From contig NZ_QXFK01000004.1 of the NCBI RefSeq assembly GCF_003581645.1, positions 31,046-95,045 on the forward strand: 64,000 nucleotides of DNA, read 5' to 3'. Positions within the stretch are counted from its first letter, which is position 1. Each line of letters begins with the position of its first letter. The notes under the pieces were generated by a model. It saw only the letters and a list, made by a program, of their open reading frames with translations. It was not told the DNA's origin and did not search any database. Below, in pieces: positions 1 through 8,735 of the stretch. A program made the position numbers and the translations under genes. This DNA comes from Pelagerythrobacter aerophilus (GTDB taxonomy: Bacteria > Pseudomonadota > Alphaproteobacteria > Sphingomonadales > Sphingomonadaceae).

Positions 1-443
1 AGCGCCCGGTGTCCGCGCGGATTGACGAGGCCGCGATCGTCGTGCTGCCCGTGCAGCTCGACCAGCGCCGGCGCGAGCGCGCGCAGCAGCGCCACGCTGA
101 CCGGCTGGTCGTTGACGAAGGCCTTGCTCCCGCCGTCGGCGCGCACCTGGCGGCGGATCATCAGCGGCTCGCCCGGCTCCACCGCGATCTCCGCGTCGCC
201 GAGAGCTTCGGCAATCGCATCGGGCAGCCGCGCGAACTCGAAGCTCGCGGTCACGCTCGCACGGTCCTCGCCGGCGCGCACCAGCATGGTCTCCGCCCGG
301 TTGCCGAGCACCAGCCCCAGCGCGTCGAGCAGGATCGACTTGCCTGCCCCCGTCTCGCCCGTGAGCACGCCGAGGCCGCGCCCGAAATCGAGATCGAGCG
401 CTTCGATCAGCACGACGTTGCGGATGGACAGGCGGGTCAGCAT
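1..443 (-). CDS. recN: DNA repair protein RecN, N-terminal part (runs off the window)
   Basis: SMC-like ATPase that acts early in double-strand-break repair by recombination. The reading frame starts at an ATG at 443 and is open to the window edge, so only about 147 N-terminal residues are seen. They begin MLTRLSIRNVVLIEALDLDF, followed by a Walker A motif (GETGAGKSILLDALGL), then a Q-loop-like stretch (ELHGQHDDRGLVNPR) typical of RecN. It lies directly downstream of bamD on the same strand, the usual bamD-recN order of alphaproteobacteria. The coiled-coil and Walker B regions lie outside the window. Confidence 0.93.
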   Translation of the reverse strand, partial: MLTRLSIRNVVLIEALDLDFGRGLGVLTGETGAGKSILLDALGLVLGNRAETMLVRAGEDRASVTASFEFARLPDAIAEALGDAEIAVEPGEPLMIRRQVRADGGSKAFVNDQPVSVALLRALAPALVELHGQHDDRGLVNPRGHRA

Positions 444-514
444 GACTGGCCCGATTCTCTAGCCGGAATGAGAATGCGCGTCACCAACCGGCGCGCGCTT
501 GCGAACAGGCGCGA

Positions 515-1321
515 TCAGCTCGCGGTGACGCCGGCCGCGTGATCCTGCACCAGCTCGTAAGCCTTCTCGTACCATTCCGTGCCGGGATAGTTGGCCCCGA
601 GGACGGCAGCGTACTTCACCGCTTCCTGTGGAATGCCCAGGGCCAGGCTGGTTTCGGTGAGGCGATAGAGCGCCTCGGGCGCGTGGCTGGTGGACTGGAA
701 GTTGTCGACCACGTTCTGGAACCGGATCTGCGCCGCAAGCCACTTGCCGCTGCGCTCGTAGAAGCGCCCGATCTCCATCTCCTTGCCGGCGAGGTGATCG
801 TTGACAAGGTCGAGCTTCAGCCGCGCGTCGGACGCGTATTCGGTCTGCGGGAAACGCCGCGCCACTTCGTTCAGCGCGGTGCGCGCCTGCTCGGTGATCG
901 CCTGGTCGCGGTGCACGTCGCTGATCTGCTCGTAGTAGCTGAGCGCAATCAGGTAGTAGGCGTACGGCGCATCCTTGTTGCCCGGGTGAATCGAAAGGAA
1001 GCGCTGCGCGCTCTGGATCGCCTGGTTGTAATCCTTCGCCACGTAATAGCTGAACGCGCTCATCAACTGCGCGCGGCGGGCCCAGGGCGAATAGGGATGC
1101 TGGCGCTCGACTTCGTCGAACAGCGCGGCGGCAAGCTTGGCATTGCCGTTGTCGAGCCGCCGCTTCGCTTCCGCGTAGAGCGACTCCACGTCGCGCGCGA
1201 CATAGGCGAGCGAATCCTTGGGTCCGCCGCCACCGCCGGCACAACCTGCGGTGAAGACAGTGGCCGCGCAGGCAGTGGCGGCGAGAGCGAGCTTGAGCGG
1301 CGAACGCGGACGTGTGGTCAT
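515..1321 (-). CDS. bamD: Outer membrane protein assembly factor BamD
   Basis: Lipoprotein of the BAM complex, which folds beta-barrel proteins into the outer membrane. The 268-residue protein starts with a basic n-region and a hydrophobic stretch ending in a lipobox (FTAGC, Cys near residue 27), so it should be lipidated and face the periplasm. The rest is TPR-like: repeated helical pairs such as LYAEAKRRLDNGNAKLAAAL and FDEVERQHPYSPWARRAQLM match the YfiO/BamD family. Length is normal. It is 71 bp upstream of recN, probably co-transcribed with it. Confidence 0.95.
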   Translation of the reverse strand: MTTRPRSPLKLALAATACAATVFTAGCAGGGGGPKDSLAYVARDVESLYAEAKRRLDNGNAKLAAALFDEVERQHPYSPWARRAQLMSAFSYYVAKDYNQAIQSAQRFLSIHPGNKDAPYAYYLIALSYYEQISDVHRDQAITEQARTALNEVARRFPQTEYASDARLKLDLVNDHLAGKEMEIGRFYERSGKWLAAQIRFQNVVDNFQSTSHAPEALYRLTETSLALGIPQEAVKYAAVLGANYPGTEWYEKAYELVQDHAAGVTAS

Positions 1322-1424
1322 GGCAGCGGCCTATACCGCCGCACTCGCTGAACGCAAAGTGAAGTTGGCGAGAGAGCGGGCGGCCATCGGGTCATCGGCC
1401 ATCCCCTGTCGCGTCATCATGAAC

Positions 1425-1503
1425 GTCATCCCAGCAAAAGCCGGGATCGCTCTCCACCAGGCGGGACTTCGCTGCACCCGATCCCGGCTTTCGCTGGAAT
1501 GAC
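1425..1503. repeat. REP-like inverted repeat between proB and bamD
   Basis: Two arms of 24 bp (1425-1448 and 1480-1503) are inverted copies of one another with about two mismatches; the core of each is GTCATCCCAGC...GCCGGGAT. They are separated by about 31 bp. A shorter element with the same core lies at 17252-17277. Intergenic placement fits a REP/BIME-type repeat that may also act as a bidirectional transcription stop. No coding potential is seen here. Confidence 0.7.
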
Positions 1504-1526
1504 GGGGAGCTACTTACCCGCCCGCC

Positions 1527-2693
1527 TCACGGCGTCGCGGTCATCCCCTCGGGCGCGTCCCACAGCAGGTGCCGGTTATCGAGCATCACGAGATTGTTGG
1601 CGCGGATGATCTCGCCCTTGGTCTGGTAGCCCAGCAGTTGCTCGGGCGGGGTCTCGGGATTGACCAGCATCACCCGGATCTCCTCCGAGGTGAAGTCGCT
1701 GAGTCCGCGCGCGCGCTCCACACCATCGGTGTCGTAGAGGTGCAGCACGTCGCCGCGGGTGAAGTCGCCGTCCATCGCCTGGATGTCTTCGCGATGGATC
1801 GACCGCTTGTTCTGCACCAGCTCGTCGGCAAGTTCCTTCGCGACCTCGATGCTGCCCGCCATCTGCAGGCGGTTCGCGATCCAGCCGTCCTTGCCCGACA
1901 TCGGGTTGGGATTGGGCAGGCAGCGGGTGCAGCGACGCTCGCCGTTCAGCACGGCGGACAGCGGGCGTTCGTATTCGCCGTTGGCGATATAGGTCATGCA
2001 GCCCGCTTCCTGGGCCATGTTCGCGGCCTTGAGCTTGGTCGTCATGCCGCCGGTGCCGAGCGTGCTCTTGCCGGTAGTGGCGGCCATGTATTCGCCCACG
2101 TCGTGGACTTCCTCGACCAGCTGGGCGCCGGGTTCGTCGGGGTTGCGATCGTAGAGGCCGTCGACGCAGGTCAGGATGATGAAGTCCTTTGCGCCCACCA
2201 TCTGCGCCACTTTGGCCGCCAGCCGGTCGTTGTCGCCGACGCGGATCTCCTCGGTGGTGATGGAATCGTTCTCGTTGACGATCGGCACCACGCCCGCTTC
2301 CAGCAGCCGGTGCACGGTGTTGCGGGTGTTGAGGAACCGGCGGTGATGCTCGAAGTCGCCCAGAGTCAGCAGGACCTGCGCGATCTCGAACCCGTATTCG
2401 TGGCCGACCTGCTTGTAGGCGTTGAGCAGCAGAGGCATGCCGCAGGCGGCGGCCGCCTGCTTGTCGCTGACGCCGGCGGTCGCGGGCGTCTCGCCGACGA
2501 TCTTGAGGCCCAGCGCGACCGCGCCGGAGGAGCAGAGGATCACGTTGTAGCCTTCGTTGCGAAGCCGGGTCACATCCTCCAGAAGCCGTTGAATGAAGCT
2601 GAAGCGGGGGGTGAGCAGGTCCGAATTCGCGAGCAGAGCGGAACCAATCTTGATGACGATGTTTCGATTCTCGGCCACGACGATAAAATCCAT
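1527..2693 (-). CDS. proB: Glutamate 5-kinase (ProB) with C-terminal PUA domain
   Basis: First step of proline synthesis: ATP-dependent phosphorylation of L-glutamate. About 388 residues. The N-terminal amino-acid-kinase domain shows IVIKIGSALLA (phosphate loop), CSSGAVALGLKIV, PIVNENDSITTEEI, and GDNDRLAAKVA, then GTGGMTTKLKAA. A PUA-like domain follows (about residues 280-370, GDFTRGDVLHLYDTDG to KGEIIRANNLVML). The start is uncertain: the ATG at 2693 has an AAGGA directly against it, and in-frame ATGs at 2729 and 2753 are possible. Transcribed divergently from proC; the gap is AT-richer than its surroundings. Confidence 0.93.
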   Translation of the reverse strand: MDFIVVAENRNIVIKIGSALLANSDLLTPRFSFIQRLLEDVTRLRNEGYNVILCSSGAVALGLKIVGETPATAGVSDKQAAAACGMPLLLNAYKQVGHEYGFEIAQVLLTLGDFEHHRRFLNTRNTVHRLLEAGVVPIVNENDSITTEEIRVGDNDRLAAKVAQMVGAKDFIILTCVDGLYDRNPDEPGAQLVEEVHDVGEYMAATTGKSTLGTGGMTTKLKAANMAQEAGCMTYIANGEYERPLSAVLNGERRCTRCLPNPNPMSGKDGWIANRLQMAGSIEVAKELADELVQNKRSIHREDIQAMDGDFTRGDVLHLYDTDGVERARGLSDFTSEEIRVMLVNPETPPEQLLGYQTKGEIIRANNLVMLDNRHLLWDAPEGMTATP

Positions 2694-2857
2694 TCCTTGA
2701 AAAATTCCGGTCGGTACGTAGATAGCCATTGTGCAATGCACAACCGGGAACACGGAAAAAGTTCACTTGCGGCGCGGCATACGATTCTTGCGATCGAATT
2801 TGTCACGAACCGCTGCGACATTCCATCGAACTAGTCTTTTATAGTGAGGGGCGACAC

Positions 2858-3646
2858 TTGAACTTCAATAACATACTCATGATCGGCTGTGGCAAGATGG
2901 GTGGTGCACTTCTCAATCACTGGATGAGCGGTGGCGAGAACTTTACCATCGTCGATCCAGCACTCGAGTCCGCGCCCTCGCCCGCCCGGCTCGTCTCCGA
3001 TCTCAACTCTCTCGGCCAGGAAAAGTTCGATGTCGTGATCGTCGCGATCAAGCCGCAGATGATCGACGATGTGCTCCCCGATTATGCCAGCCGGCTGGCC
3101 GATGGCGGCTACGTGCTGTCGATCGCCGCCGGCAGCGCGGCGCAGCGGATCGCCCGCGCGATGGCCGGGGCGCCGGTCGTGCGCGTCATGCCCAACCTGC
3201 CGGCAGCGGTCGGCCAGGGCGTCAGCGGGCTCTACGCCGACCCGGAGGCGAACGCCGACCAGCGCGCCCATGCGGCCGCGATGATGGAGCGCGCAGGCAC
3301 CGTGGTGACCGTCGACGACGAGGACCGGCTCGACCGAGTAACCGCCGTCGCCGGTTCCGGCCCCGGCTACGTGTTCGAGATCGCCCGCGCCTATATTGCC
3401 GCCGCGCAGGAGCAGGGCTTCAGCGCGGAGGACGCGCGCGCCATGGTGCTGGGCACGATGGCCGGCGCGCTCGCGATGGCGATGGAGGACGGCGCGCCCG
3501 ACCTCGAAACGCTGCGCAATTCGGTGACCAGCAAGGGGGGCACGACCGCCGCCGGCCTGTCCGCGCTCAATGGCGACGAGACGCTTTCCGGCCTGATGCG
3601 TGCTACATTGCAGGCAGCTTACGACCGGGCGGTCGAGTTGCGCTGA
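2858..3646 (+). CDS. proC: Pyrroline-5-carboxylate reductase
   Basis: Last step of proline synthesis, NAD(P)H-dependent reduction of pyrroline-5-carboxylate. I place the start at the TTG at 2858: it follows GAGGGG by about seven bases and gives a 262-residue protein, the normal length, starting just before the Rossmann motif ([14 protein letters not shown]). Also seen are [24 protein letters not shown], the conserved GSGPGYVFE segment and the C-terminal [15 protein letters not shown] signature. An upstream in-frame ATG at 2729 would add 43 unrelated residues. Followed after 46 bp by proA. Confidence 0.95.
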   Translation: MNFNNILMIGCGKMGGALLNHWMSGGENFTIVDPALESAPSPARLVSDLNSLGQEKFDVVIVAIKPQMIDDVLPDYASRLADGGYVLSIAAGSAAQRIARAMAGAPVVRVMPNLPAAVGQGVSGLYADPEANADQRAHAAAMMERAGTVVTVDDEDRLDRVTAVAGSGPGYVFEIARAYIAAAQEQGFSAEDARAMVLGTMAGALAMAMEDGAPDLETLRNSVTSKGGTTAAGLSALNGDETLSGLMRATLQAAYDRAVELR

Positions 3647-3692
3647 TACGCAGCGCGCTCCCGCCCATGACCCGAACGACACGAGGATTTCG

Positions 3693-4958
3693 ATGAACGA
3701 CCAGACACTCGACCCGCAGATCCACATCCACGAACTCGGCCGCCGCGCGCGCGAGGCTGCACGCGGGCTCCTGTCCGCCAGCACCGAGGCGAAGAACACG
3801 GCGCTGCGCGAGGCGGCGAAGGCGCTCCGCAGCGGCACGCCCGCGCTGCTCGAGGCGAACGCGGCCGACGTCGCGAGTGTCGAGGGCAAGAAACCCGACA
3901 GCTTCGTCGACCGCCTGCGCCTGACCGAGGACCGCATCGAGGGCATGGCCAAGGCGCTCGAGGAAATCGCCGAGCTGCCCGACCCGGTCGGCCGCCAGCT
4001 CGCGACGTTCGAGCGGCCCAACGGCCTCAAGATCGAGCGGGTCGCCGTCCCCATCGGGGTGATCGGCATGATCTACGAATCCCGGCCCAACGTCGGCGCC
4101 GACGCTTCGGCACTGTGCCTCAAGTCGGGCAACGCGATCATCCTGCGCGGCGGTTCGGAAAGCCGCAACTCGACCCGCGAGATCGTCGCCGCGATGCGCG
4201 CCGGGCTCAAGGCCGCCGGCCTGCCGGAAGACGCGGTCCAGACCGTCCAGACCACCGACCGCGAGGCCGTCGCCGAGCTGCTGCGCGCGGTCGACTACGT
4301 CGATCTCGTCATCCCCCGCGGCGGGCGCGGGCTGGTCGAGCTGGTGCGCGACCAGGCCAAGGTCCCCACCCTCCTCCACCTCGACGGCAACTGCCACAGC
4401 TACGTCCACGCGGCGGCCGACATCGACGAGGCGGTGCAGGTCATCCGCAACGCCAAGCTTCGCCGCACCGGCATCTGCGGGGCGACCGAGAGCATCGTCA
4501 TCGACCGCGCGGTGGCGGGCGAAGTCGTCCCCAAGCTGGCCGACGCGATGGCCGCCGACTGCGAGTTGCGCGGCGACGCCGAGGCGGTCGCGCTCGATGA
4601 CCGGATCAAGCCCGCGACCGAGGAAGACTGGGACACCGAGTATCTCGACCCCATCGCCAGCGTGAAGATCGTCGACGGCCTCGACGAAGGCATCGCCTGG
4701 GTCGACGAACACTCCAGCCACCACACCGACGCCATCCTGACCGAGGACGCCGACGCCGCCCGCCGCTTCCTGACCGCGATCGACAGCGCGGTGGTGATGC
4801 ACAACGCCTCCACCCAGTTCTCCGACGGCGGCGAGTTCGGCATGGGCGCGGAAATCGGCATCGCCACCGGCAAGATGCACGCCCGCGGCCCGGTGGGGCT
4901 CGAGCAGCTGTGCAGCTTCAAGTACCTGGTGCACGGGGACGGGCAAACCAGGGATTAG
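3693..4958 (+). CDS. proA: Glutamate-5-semialdehyde dehydrogenase (gamma-glutamyl phosphate reductase)
   Basis: Second step of proline synthesis, NADPH-dependent reduction of gamma-glutamyl phosphate. 421 residues, normal length. Aldehyde-dehydrogenase-like fold: [43 protein letters not shown], and the catalytic cysteine in [13 protein letters not shown]. The start at 3693 follows ACGAGGA by six bases. With proC just upstream and proB divergent, all three proline genes are together, although not in the common proBA order. Confidence 0.95.
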   Translation: MNDQTLDPQIHIHELGRRAREAARGLLSASTEAKNTALREAAKALRSGTPALLEANAADVASVEGKKPDSFVDRLRLTEDRIEGMAKALEEIAELPDPVGRQLATFERPNGLKIERVAVPIGVIGMIYESRPNVGADASALCLKSGNAIILRGGSESRNSTREIVAAMRAGLKAAGLPEDAVQTVQTTDREAVAELLRAVDYVDLVIPRGGRGLVELVRDQAKVPTLLHLDGNCHSYVHAAADIDEAVQVIRNAKLRRTGICGATESIVIDRAVAGEVVPKLADAMAADCELRGDAEAVALDDRIKPATEEDWDTEYLDPIASVKIVDGLDEGIAWVDEHSSHHTDAILTEDADAARRFLTAIDSAVVMHNASTQFSDGGEFGMGAEIGIATGKMHARGPVGLEQLCSFKYLVHGDGQTRD

Positions 4959-4964
4959 TTTGTT

Positions 4965-5193
4965 TGCCTCAAGCGCCGGCGGCCGCATCCGCGGCCTTGG
5001 CTATCCTCGGGCCTGACGGCCCTGCGGGCGCGCGGTCGCGCTTGCGGTCGGCTGGTCGCCGACCGGGGCTTTCCCGGCCATGGCTGTCGAGAGCTGGTCC
5101 GGTCCGCGACCAGCGGACCGCAAGGCCGACCGGCCGCCGCGCCTACTGGCGCGGAAGCCAAGGGCCCGGATGGGCCCGCCGGCGCTTGAGGCC
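4965..5193. repeat. Large inverted repeat built of hairpins with covarying stems
   Basis: Two arms of roughly 110 bp face each other. The ends (4965-5001 and 5157-5193) match as an inverted repeat beginning GCCTCAAGCGCCGGCGG. Inside each arm are four small hairpins in the same order. Left arm: 4981-4996 (loop ATCC), 5009-5022, 5030-5041 (loop GGTC), 5045-5065 (loop TGGTC). Right arm: 5162-5177, 5139-5152, 5124-5135, 5100-5120. On the opposing strands three of the four loops are identical, while the stems differ on both sides so pairing is kept. It begins seven bases after the proA stop; function is unknown. Confidence 0.85.
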
Positions 5194-5293
5194 AAAACAA
5201 AAAACTCCGCGCGAACATACAAACCCGCGCCCGAAGTCCAGAACCTCAAAAATCCATTTTCCTACATCGCGATTTTTTGCTCCACACTCGAAA

Positions 5294-6211
5294 ATGACCC
5301 GCAAAGCAGACAATCGCGAGGCCCGCCTGCCCCTCCCCGCAGGCGAACTGCCAGCCTTCACCCCCGTCCCCCGCGACCGCCCACGCCACGACGGCTGGAC
5401 CGAGCAGCGCCAGCGCGCCTTCATCGAGGCGCTGGCCGACACCGGCAGCGTCGAGGCCGCCTGCCGCGCCGTCAACATGAGCCAGCCCGGCGCCTACGAG
5501 CTGCGCCGCCAGCCGGGCGCGGAGAGCTTCCGCGAGGCGTGGGAGGCCGCGCTCCAGCTCGGCGTCCAGCGGATCGAGGACGTGGCGATGGAGCGCGCGC
5601 TCAACGGCGTCGAGGTGCCCGTCTACTCCTACGGCAAGCTCGTCGGCAGCCGCCGCACCTACAACGACCGGCTGCTCATGTTCATGCTCCGCAACCGCGC
5701 GCCCGAGCGCTTCACCGAAGGCAAGGCGAAAGGCCTCGGCGCGATCGGCAGGATGGAACTCGAGCGCCTGAAGAAGCAGTGGCGCAAGGAATGGGAGGAG
5801 GAGAAGAAGCGCGAAGCCTCCTACGAGCACGAGGACGAGGTGCTCGCCAGCATCGACCGCAAGCTGGGCAAGATGCGCGAACGCTTCCTCCTCTACATGA
5901 GCCCCCGCACCCGCGCCCTCCACGACGCCTACGAAGCCGCCCGGCGGGAGGACGAGGCCAACGGCTACGACCCCTACCAGGACCCGGAACACCCGGTCTC
6001 CCAGGCCTATCAGGACCGCGAGCGCGCCAAAGCGGCCCTCCCCGAGCTACCCCCGCCGGAGGGCCCCTGTCCCACGGCGGCGAACGACCGCGAGGCGCCG
6101 GAGAAGGAACCGGCGGAGGACGACGACGCCCCCGCGAAAGAAACGAACGAGCCCCCACCCGCCGAACCCACCGGCCCGCGCATCAGGTCGCTGAAGGATG
6201 ATGGCTGGTGA
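5294..6211 (+). CDS. Uncharacterised protein with terminase-small-subunit-like HTH region
   Basis: 305 residues from the ATG at 5294. Residues about 35-140 (WTEQRQRAFIEALADTGSVE, ACRAVNMSQPGAYELRRQPG, then NDRLLMFMLRNRAPERF) resemble the helix-turn-helix region of phage terminase small subunits and of related orphan proteins in sphingomonads. A basic, Lys/Glu-rich helical middle follows (LKKQWRKEWEEEKKREASYE) and then a Pro/Glu/Ala-rich tail, probably disordered. No terminase large subunit or other phage gene is nearby, so packaging is not implied. DNA binding is inference only. Confidence 0.75.
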   Translation: MTRKADNREARLPLPAGELPAFTPVPRDRPRHDGWTEQRQRAFIEALADTGSVEAACRAVNMSQPGAYELRRQPGAESFREAWEAALQLGVQRIEDVAMERALNGVEVPVYSYGKLVGSRRTYNDRLLMFMLRNRAPERFTEGKAKGLGAIGRMELERLKKQWRKEWEEEKKREASYEHEDEVLASIDRKLGKMRERFLLYMSPRTRALHDAYEAARREDEANGYDPYQDPEHPVSQAYQDRERAKAALPELPPPEGPCPTAANDREAPEKEPAEDDDAPAKETNEPPPAEPTGPRIRSLKDDGW

Positions 6212-6294
6212 CCTCCTCCCCTCCCGCGGGAGGTGGGTCTGTTCTCCCACAGCACTGGAAGCCAGGAGGAGGTCCGGTCCGCGGGAGACCAACC

Positions 6295-6581
6295 ATGAGC
6301 GTATTCGAAAGCATCCGGCAGGGGCTGGCCGAAGCCATCGACTTCGCCGAAGGCAAACCGACTGGCGCGCGCGTTCATCAGGTCGAGGTGCCTAAAGTCA
6401 ACGTCGCCGCGATCCGTGCCAGCACCGGTCTGTGCAAGCCGCCTTCGCCTACAACATCGGCGTCGCCAAGGGTACGTTGCTCAATTGGGAACACGGTTGG
6501 CGGCAACCGACCGGACCGGCGCGGGTTCTTCTGGTAAGGGTCGTCAATCGGCCGTCGCTGGTGGGGGAGTTGCTGAGTTAA
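6295..6581 (+). pseudogene. XRE-family (NadS/HigA-like) antitoxin, broken by a one-base deletion
   Basis: The first frame, from the ATG at 6295, reads MSVFESIRQGLAEAIDFAEG and continues to AAIRASTGL. After the CTG at 6430-6432 the frame is lost: the codon at 6433-6434 has only two bases where a three-base codon (often TCG) is expected. Shifting frame restores the helix-turn-helix (QAAFAYNIGVAKGTLLNWEH, then PTGPARVLL) to a TAA at 6579-6581. Without the shift translation ends at about 6535 with an unrelated tail. No toxin gene is seen on either side. Confidence 0.8.
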
Positions 6582-7202
6582 ATATTCTGTCCTGGTAATT
6601 CCAGCACCACTGCCGCCGACTACCTGCGCCGTCAGCCGGTGGGCGGAGCGCTTCCGCAAGGCATGAACCCCGCGGTCGATCATTGCTTAATGCCCGGAGG
6701 AATAAGGGGGCCCGGCGACCGCCAAGCCCCCTGTTTTAGCTGTGAGCTACGCGAGCCGGACACATTCGGCGCAGCGCGGCTTACCTCCGGTACCATCGCG
6801 ACGGTTTTCCCGTTCGATGTTGTTTCCGGTGTTGCAGTTAGTATTGTCGTGGTGGACACTCTGTTTGATCGAGTGCCACGGACTCACCTTGGCCATTTTC
6901 AGCCTCCGTTTTGACTTGGAGAAGTTTGAAGCGTAGATGGCGAGCGTGCCGATTGGGCACGGCTCGCGGCGGTGACTCTTTAGCCTGTCCGGGTCGCTTG
7001 CCACACGACGCACCTCCTTTCCCAAAGGAGCGGCCTGCTGTTTTTTGCTTGGTAGGCGCCAGCAGGTCACTGAGTATCGCGACCGAGGCTTGATTCAGGC
7101 CTCGGTCGCCACCCTCAGGCATAGACCCCAAATAAAAGTTGTCAAGTGTGTCACCATACCCTACACAACATTCTGATTACAGCATACACAAGGTTATGTG
7201 GA
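6582..7202. other. Gene-poor stretch with several hairpins
   Basis: About 620 bases in which I can support no protein gene; short frames here lack ribosome-binding sites and codon bias. It marks the change from the GC-rich backbone to the AT-richer island. It holds a terminator-like hairpin at 6705-6737, a 7-bp stem with a CCC loop at 7014-7030 and an 11-bp perfect stem at 7079-7109 without a T-run. Just before the next gene, TTGTCA at 7139-7144 is a possible -35 box, but the -10 candidate 17 bases on is weak. Confidence 0.5.
6705..6737 (+). terminator. Rho-independent terminator candidate
   Basis: Seven-bp stem (AGGGGGC at 6705-6711 with GCCCCCT at 6726-6732) directly followed by GTTTT. It would end transcripts coming from the broken antitoxin gene or from an unrecognised RNA between 6582 and 6705. 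Confidence 0.5.
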
Positions 7203-8246
7203 ATGGAATTGCTTGGCTTGGCTGAAGTGGCCGACGTTCTCAGGGTGAGCAAGCAGAACGTCGCGAATTGGCGTGCCCGTCGTCAGGACTTCCCTCCACC
7301 CGTAGCAAACCTTAAAAGCGGGCCAGTCTGGAGTACGGACGCCATCGTTGAGTGGGCGGCGCGGGAAGGTCTAGAGATTGACCCACCAAAAGCGAGTGCA
7401 GCCAGTCAGCAAAATGAGACCCGCGCGACCGTCGTTGCAATGATGAACATGAAGGGCGGCGTGGGCAAAAGCACCTTGGCAGCAAATCTGGGATGGTACG
7501 GCGCCGCCAGACTCGACCATCGAGTCTTATTGGTCGACCTAGATCCACAGTTTAACCTAAGCCAGTACGTATTGGGAGTGCAGCGCTTCGAAGAGCTACT
7601 CAACTCTGATGAGCCGACCATCGATGATCTGTTCCGTCCGATGACCGGAGACAAGCCTCCGGTCCATGCTTCCGAGCTAATACAACAAGTTACAAATTAC
7701 GATGATGGTTCATGCCTGCATTTGATACCCGCTCGACTTGAGCTCGCATTTAATGTTCGCTTGGCTACCGAACGCGCACACATCCTCCGAGATTCGCTGG
7801 AGGACGTAATAACCAATTATGACGTCATAATTCTTGACTGCTCTCCGACGGAAAGCATCCTAACTTGGGCCGCTTATTATGCTTCTGACTATATCGTCGT
7901 GCCAGTAAAACCGGAATTTTTATCCACGATCGGACTACCTCTTCTCATAAAATCGGTAGATGCGTTCAAAGCTCAACATCCGGCTGATCGTTACCCAGAC
8001 ATCCTTGGCATTATTTTTAACGACAGCTCCGACAAGGTTGAACACCTGAAATCAAAACGGTTTGTCAGGGAAACCGCTCATGAATTTAATATTCCGATAT
8101 TTGATAATGAGATCAGTCATTCGGACTCATATCCCGCAGGCGCCCGTAAAGGCCAACCCATTTTTTGGACCAACAATGCTCGAGATCTGAAAAAATCGGA
8201 ATTAGCAAGGGCCGCTAGGGAATTTTATCAGAAAGTTGGGTTATGA
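7203..8246 (+). CDS. Fusion of an N-terminal HTH domain and a ParA-like ATPase
   Basis: 347 residues. Residues 1-60 (MELLGLAEVADVLRVSKQNV, then GPVWSTDAIVEWAAREG) look like an AlpA/MerR-type winged HTH. After a short linker comes a ParA/MinD P-loop ATPase: deviant Walker A in MMNMKGGVGKSTLAANLGW, VLLVDLDPQFNLSQYVLG, and IILDCSPTESILTWAA for the Walker B region, then VPVKPEFLSTIGLP. Start chosen at 7203 after AAGG nine bases upstream. The stop overlaps the next start (ATGA). DNA is clearly AT-richer than the flanks. Plausible roles are partition of a mobile element, an element-borne regulator or a defence ATPase; none is proven. Confidence 0.85.
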   Translation: MELLGLAEVADVLRVSKQNVANWRARRQDFPPPVANLKSGPVWSTDAIVEWAAREGLEIDPPKASAASQQNETRATVVAMMNMKGGVGKSTLAANLGWYGAARLDHRVLLVDLDPQFNLSQYVLGVQRFEELLNSDEPTIDDLFRPMTGDKPPVHASELIQQVTNYDDGSCLHLIPARLELAFNVRLATERAHILRDSLEDVITNYDVIILDCSPTESILTWAAYYASDYIVVPVKPEFLSTIGLPLLIKSVDAFKAQHPADRYPDILGIIFNDSSDKVEHLKSKRFVRETAHEFNIPIFDNEISHSDSYPAGARKGQPIFWTNNARDLKKSELARAAREFYQKVGL

Positions 8247-8734
8247 CCACGAAACGAGACAAGCTGATCAAAACGGTCGCGGAATTGGTCGCTTCACACA
8301 GCAAAGAGGATTGGGAATTCCTTGCTGCGCACTTCACGGCAGTCGCCCGGATAGCTGAACAGTGCGCGGAAATTGTACCGAAAAAAAATAAAGCTTCATC
8401 GCGGCGAAAGTCGACGACAAAAGGCACGACAAAAAAACGCTACAGCGCTAGCGACCCTCTTGTAGCTCAACTCGCACACGTTCTATCTGACCCAAAACTT
8501 GGTGCGAATCTTGGTGTAATCAAGCAAATAGCCATTGCAACCGGTATTAAAGCTGATCTTCCGAAAACCCGCGCTCAAATCGAGGATATGATACTAAAAA
8601 ACCTCGACGAAAGCCCTGAGAAGTCTAGACAGGAAAAATTACAAATAGCTGTAAGCCATCTCGAAGACCGCCAAAACGATCAATCTGCTGATTATCAGAG
8701 GTGGGTTTCTTTGATCACAAAGAGCAAGAGTTGA
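8243..8734 (+). CDS. Unknown 163-residue partner of the ParA-like ATPase
   Basis: I do not recognise the family. The start overlaps the ParA-like gene stop by four bases, so the two are probably translated together. The protein has an N-terminal helical part (residues 1-45), a very basic Lys/Ser/Thr linker (KKNKASSRRKSTTKGTTKKR, about residues 46-66), and a C-terminal part in which LPKTRAQIEDMILKNL resembles a small SAP/HeH-like helix pair. Position and basic linker suggest a DNA-binding or adaptor partner, as ParB-like proteins are to ParA, but there is no ParB homology. Ends one base before the convergent gene. Confidence 0.8.
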   Translation: MTTKRDKLIKTVAELVASHSKEDWEFLAAHFTAVARIAEQCAEIVPKKNKASSRRKSTTKGTTKKRYSASDPLVAQLAHVLSDPKLGANLGVIKQIAIATGIKADLPKTRAQIEDMILKNLDESPEKSRQEKLQIAVSHLEDRQNDQSADYQRWVSLITKSKS

Positions 8735-8735
8735 A

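Noticed and set aside
2729..2857. N-terminal extension of ProC from the ATG at 2729
   Set aside because: The 43 added residues are Cys-rich and unlike ProC, and a good Shine-Dalgarno and TTG fit the conserved start at 2858.
5294..6211. Prophage remnant on the strength of the terminase-like HTH
   Set aside because: No other phage gene is near, and the protein has a long acidic tail not typical of terminases.
7079..7109. Eleven-bp perfect stem as a terminator
   Set aside because: No T-run on either strand and no gene ending just before it. Kept only as part of the gene-poor stretch.
6582..7202. tRNA or tmRNA as an integration target at the island edge
   Set aside because: No cloverleaf or CCA-ending fold could be drawn; the only tRNA recognised in the window is tRNA-Ala at 45835-45910.
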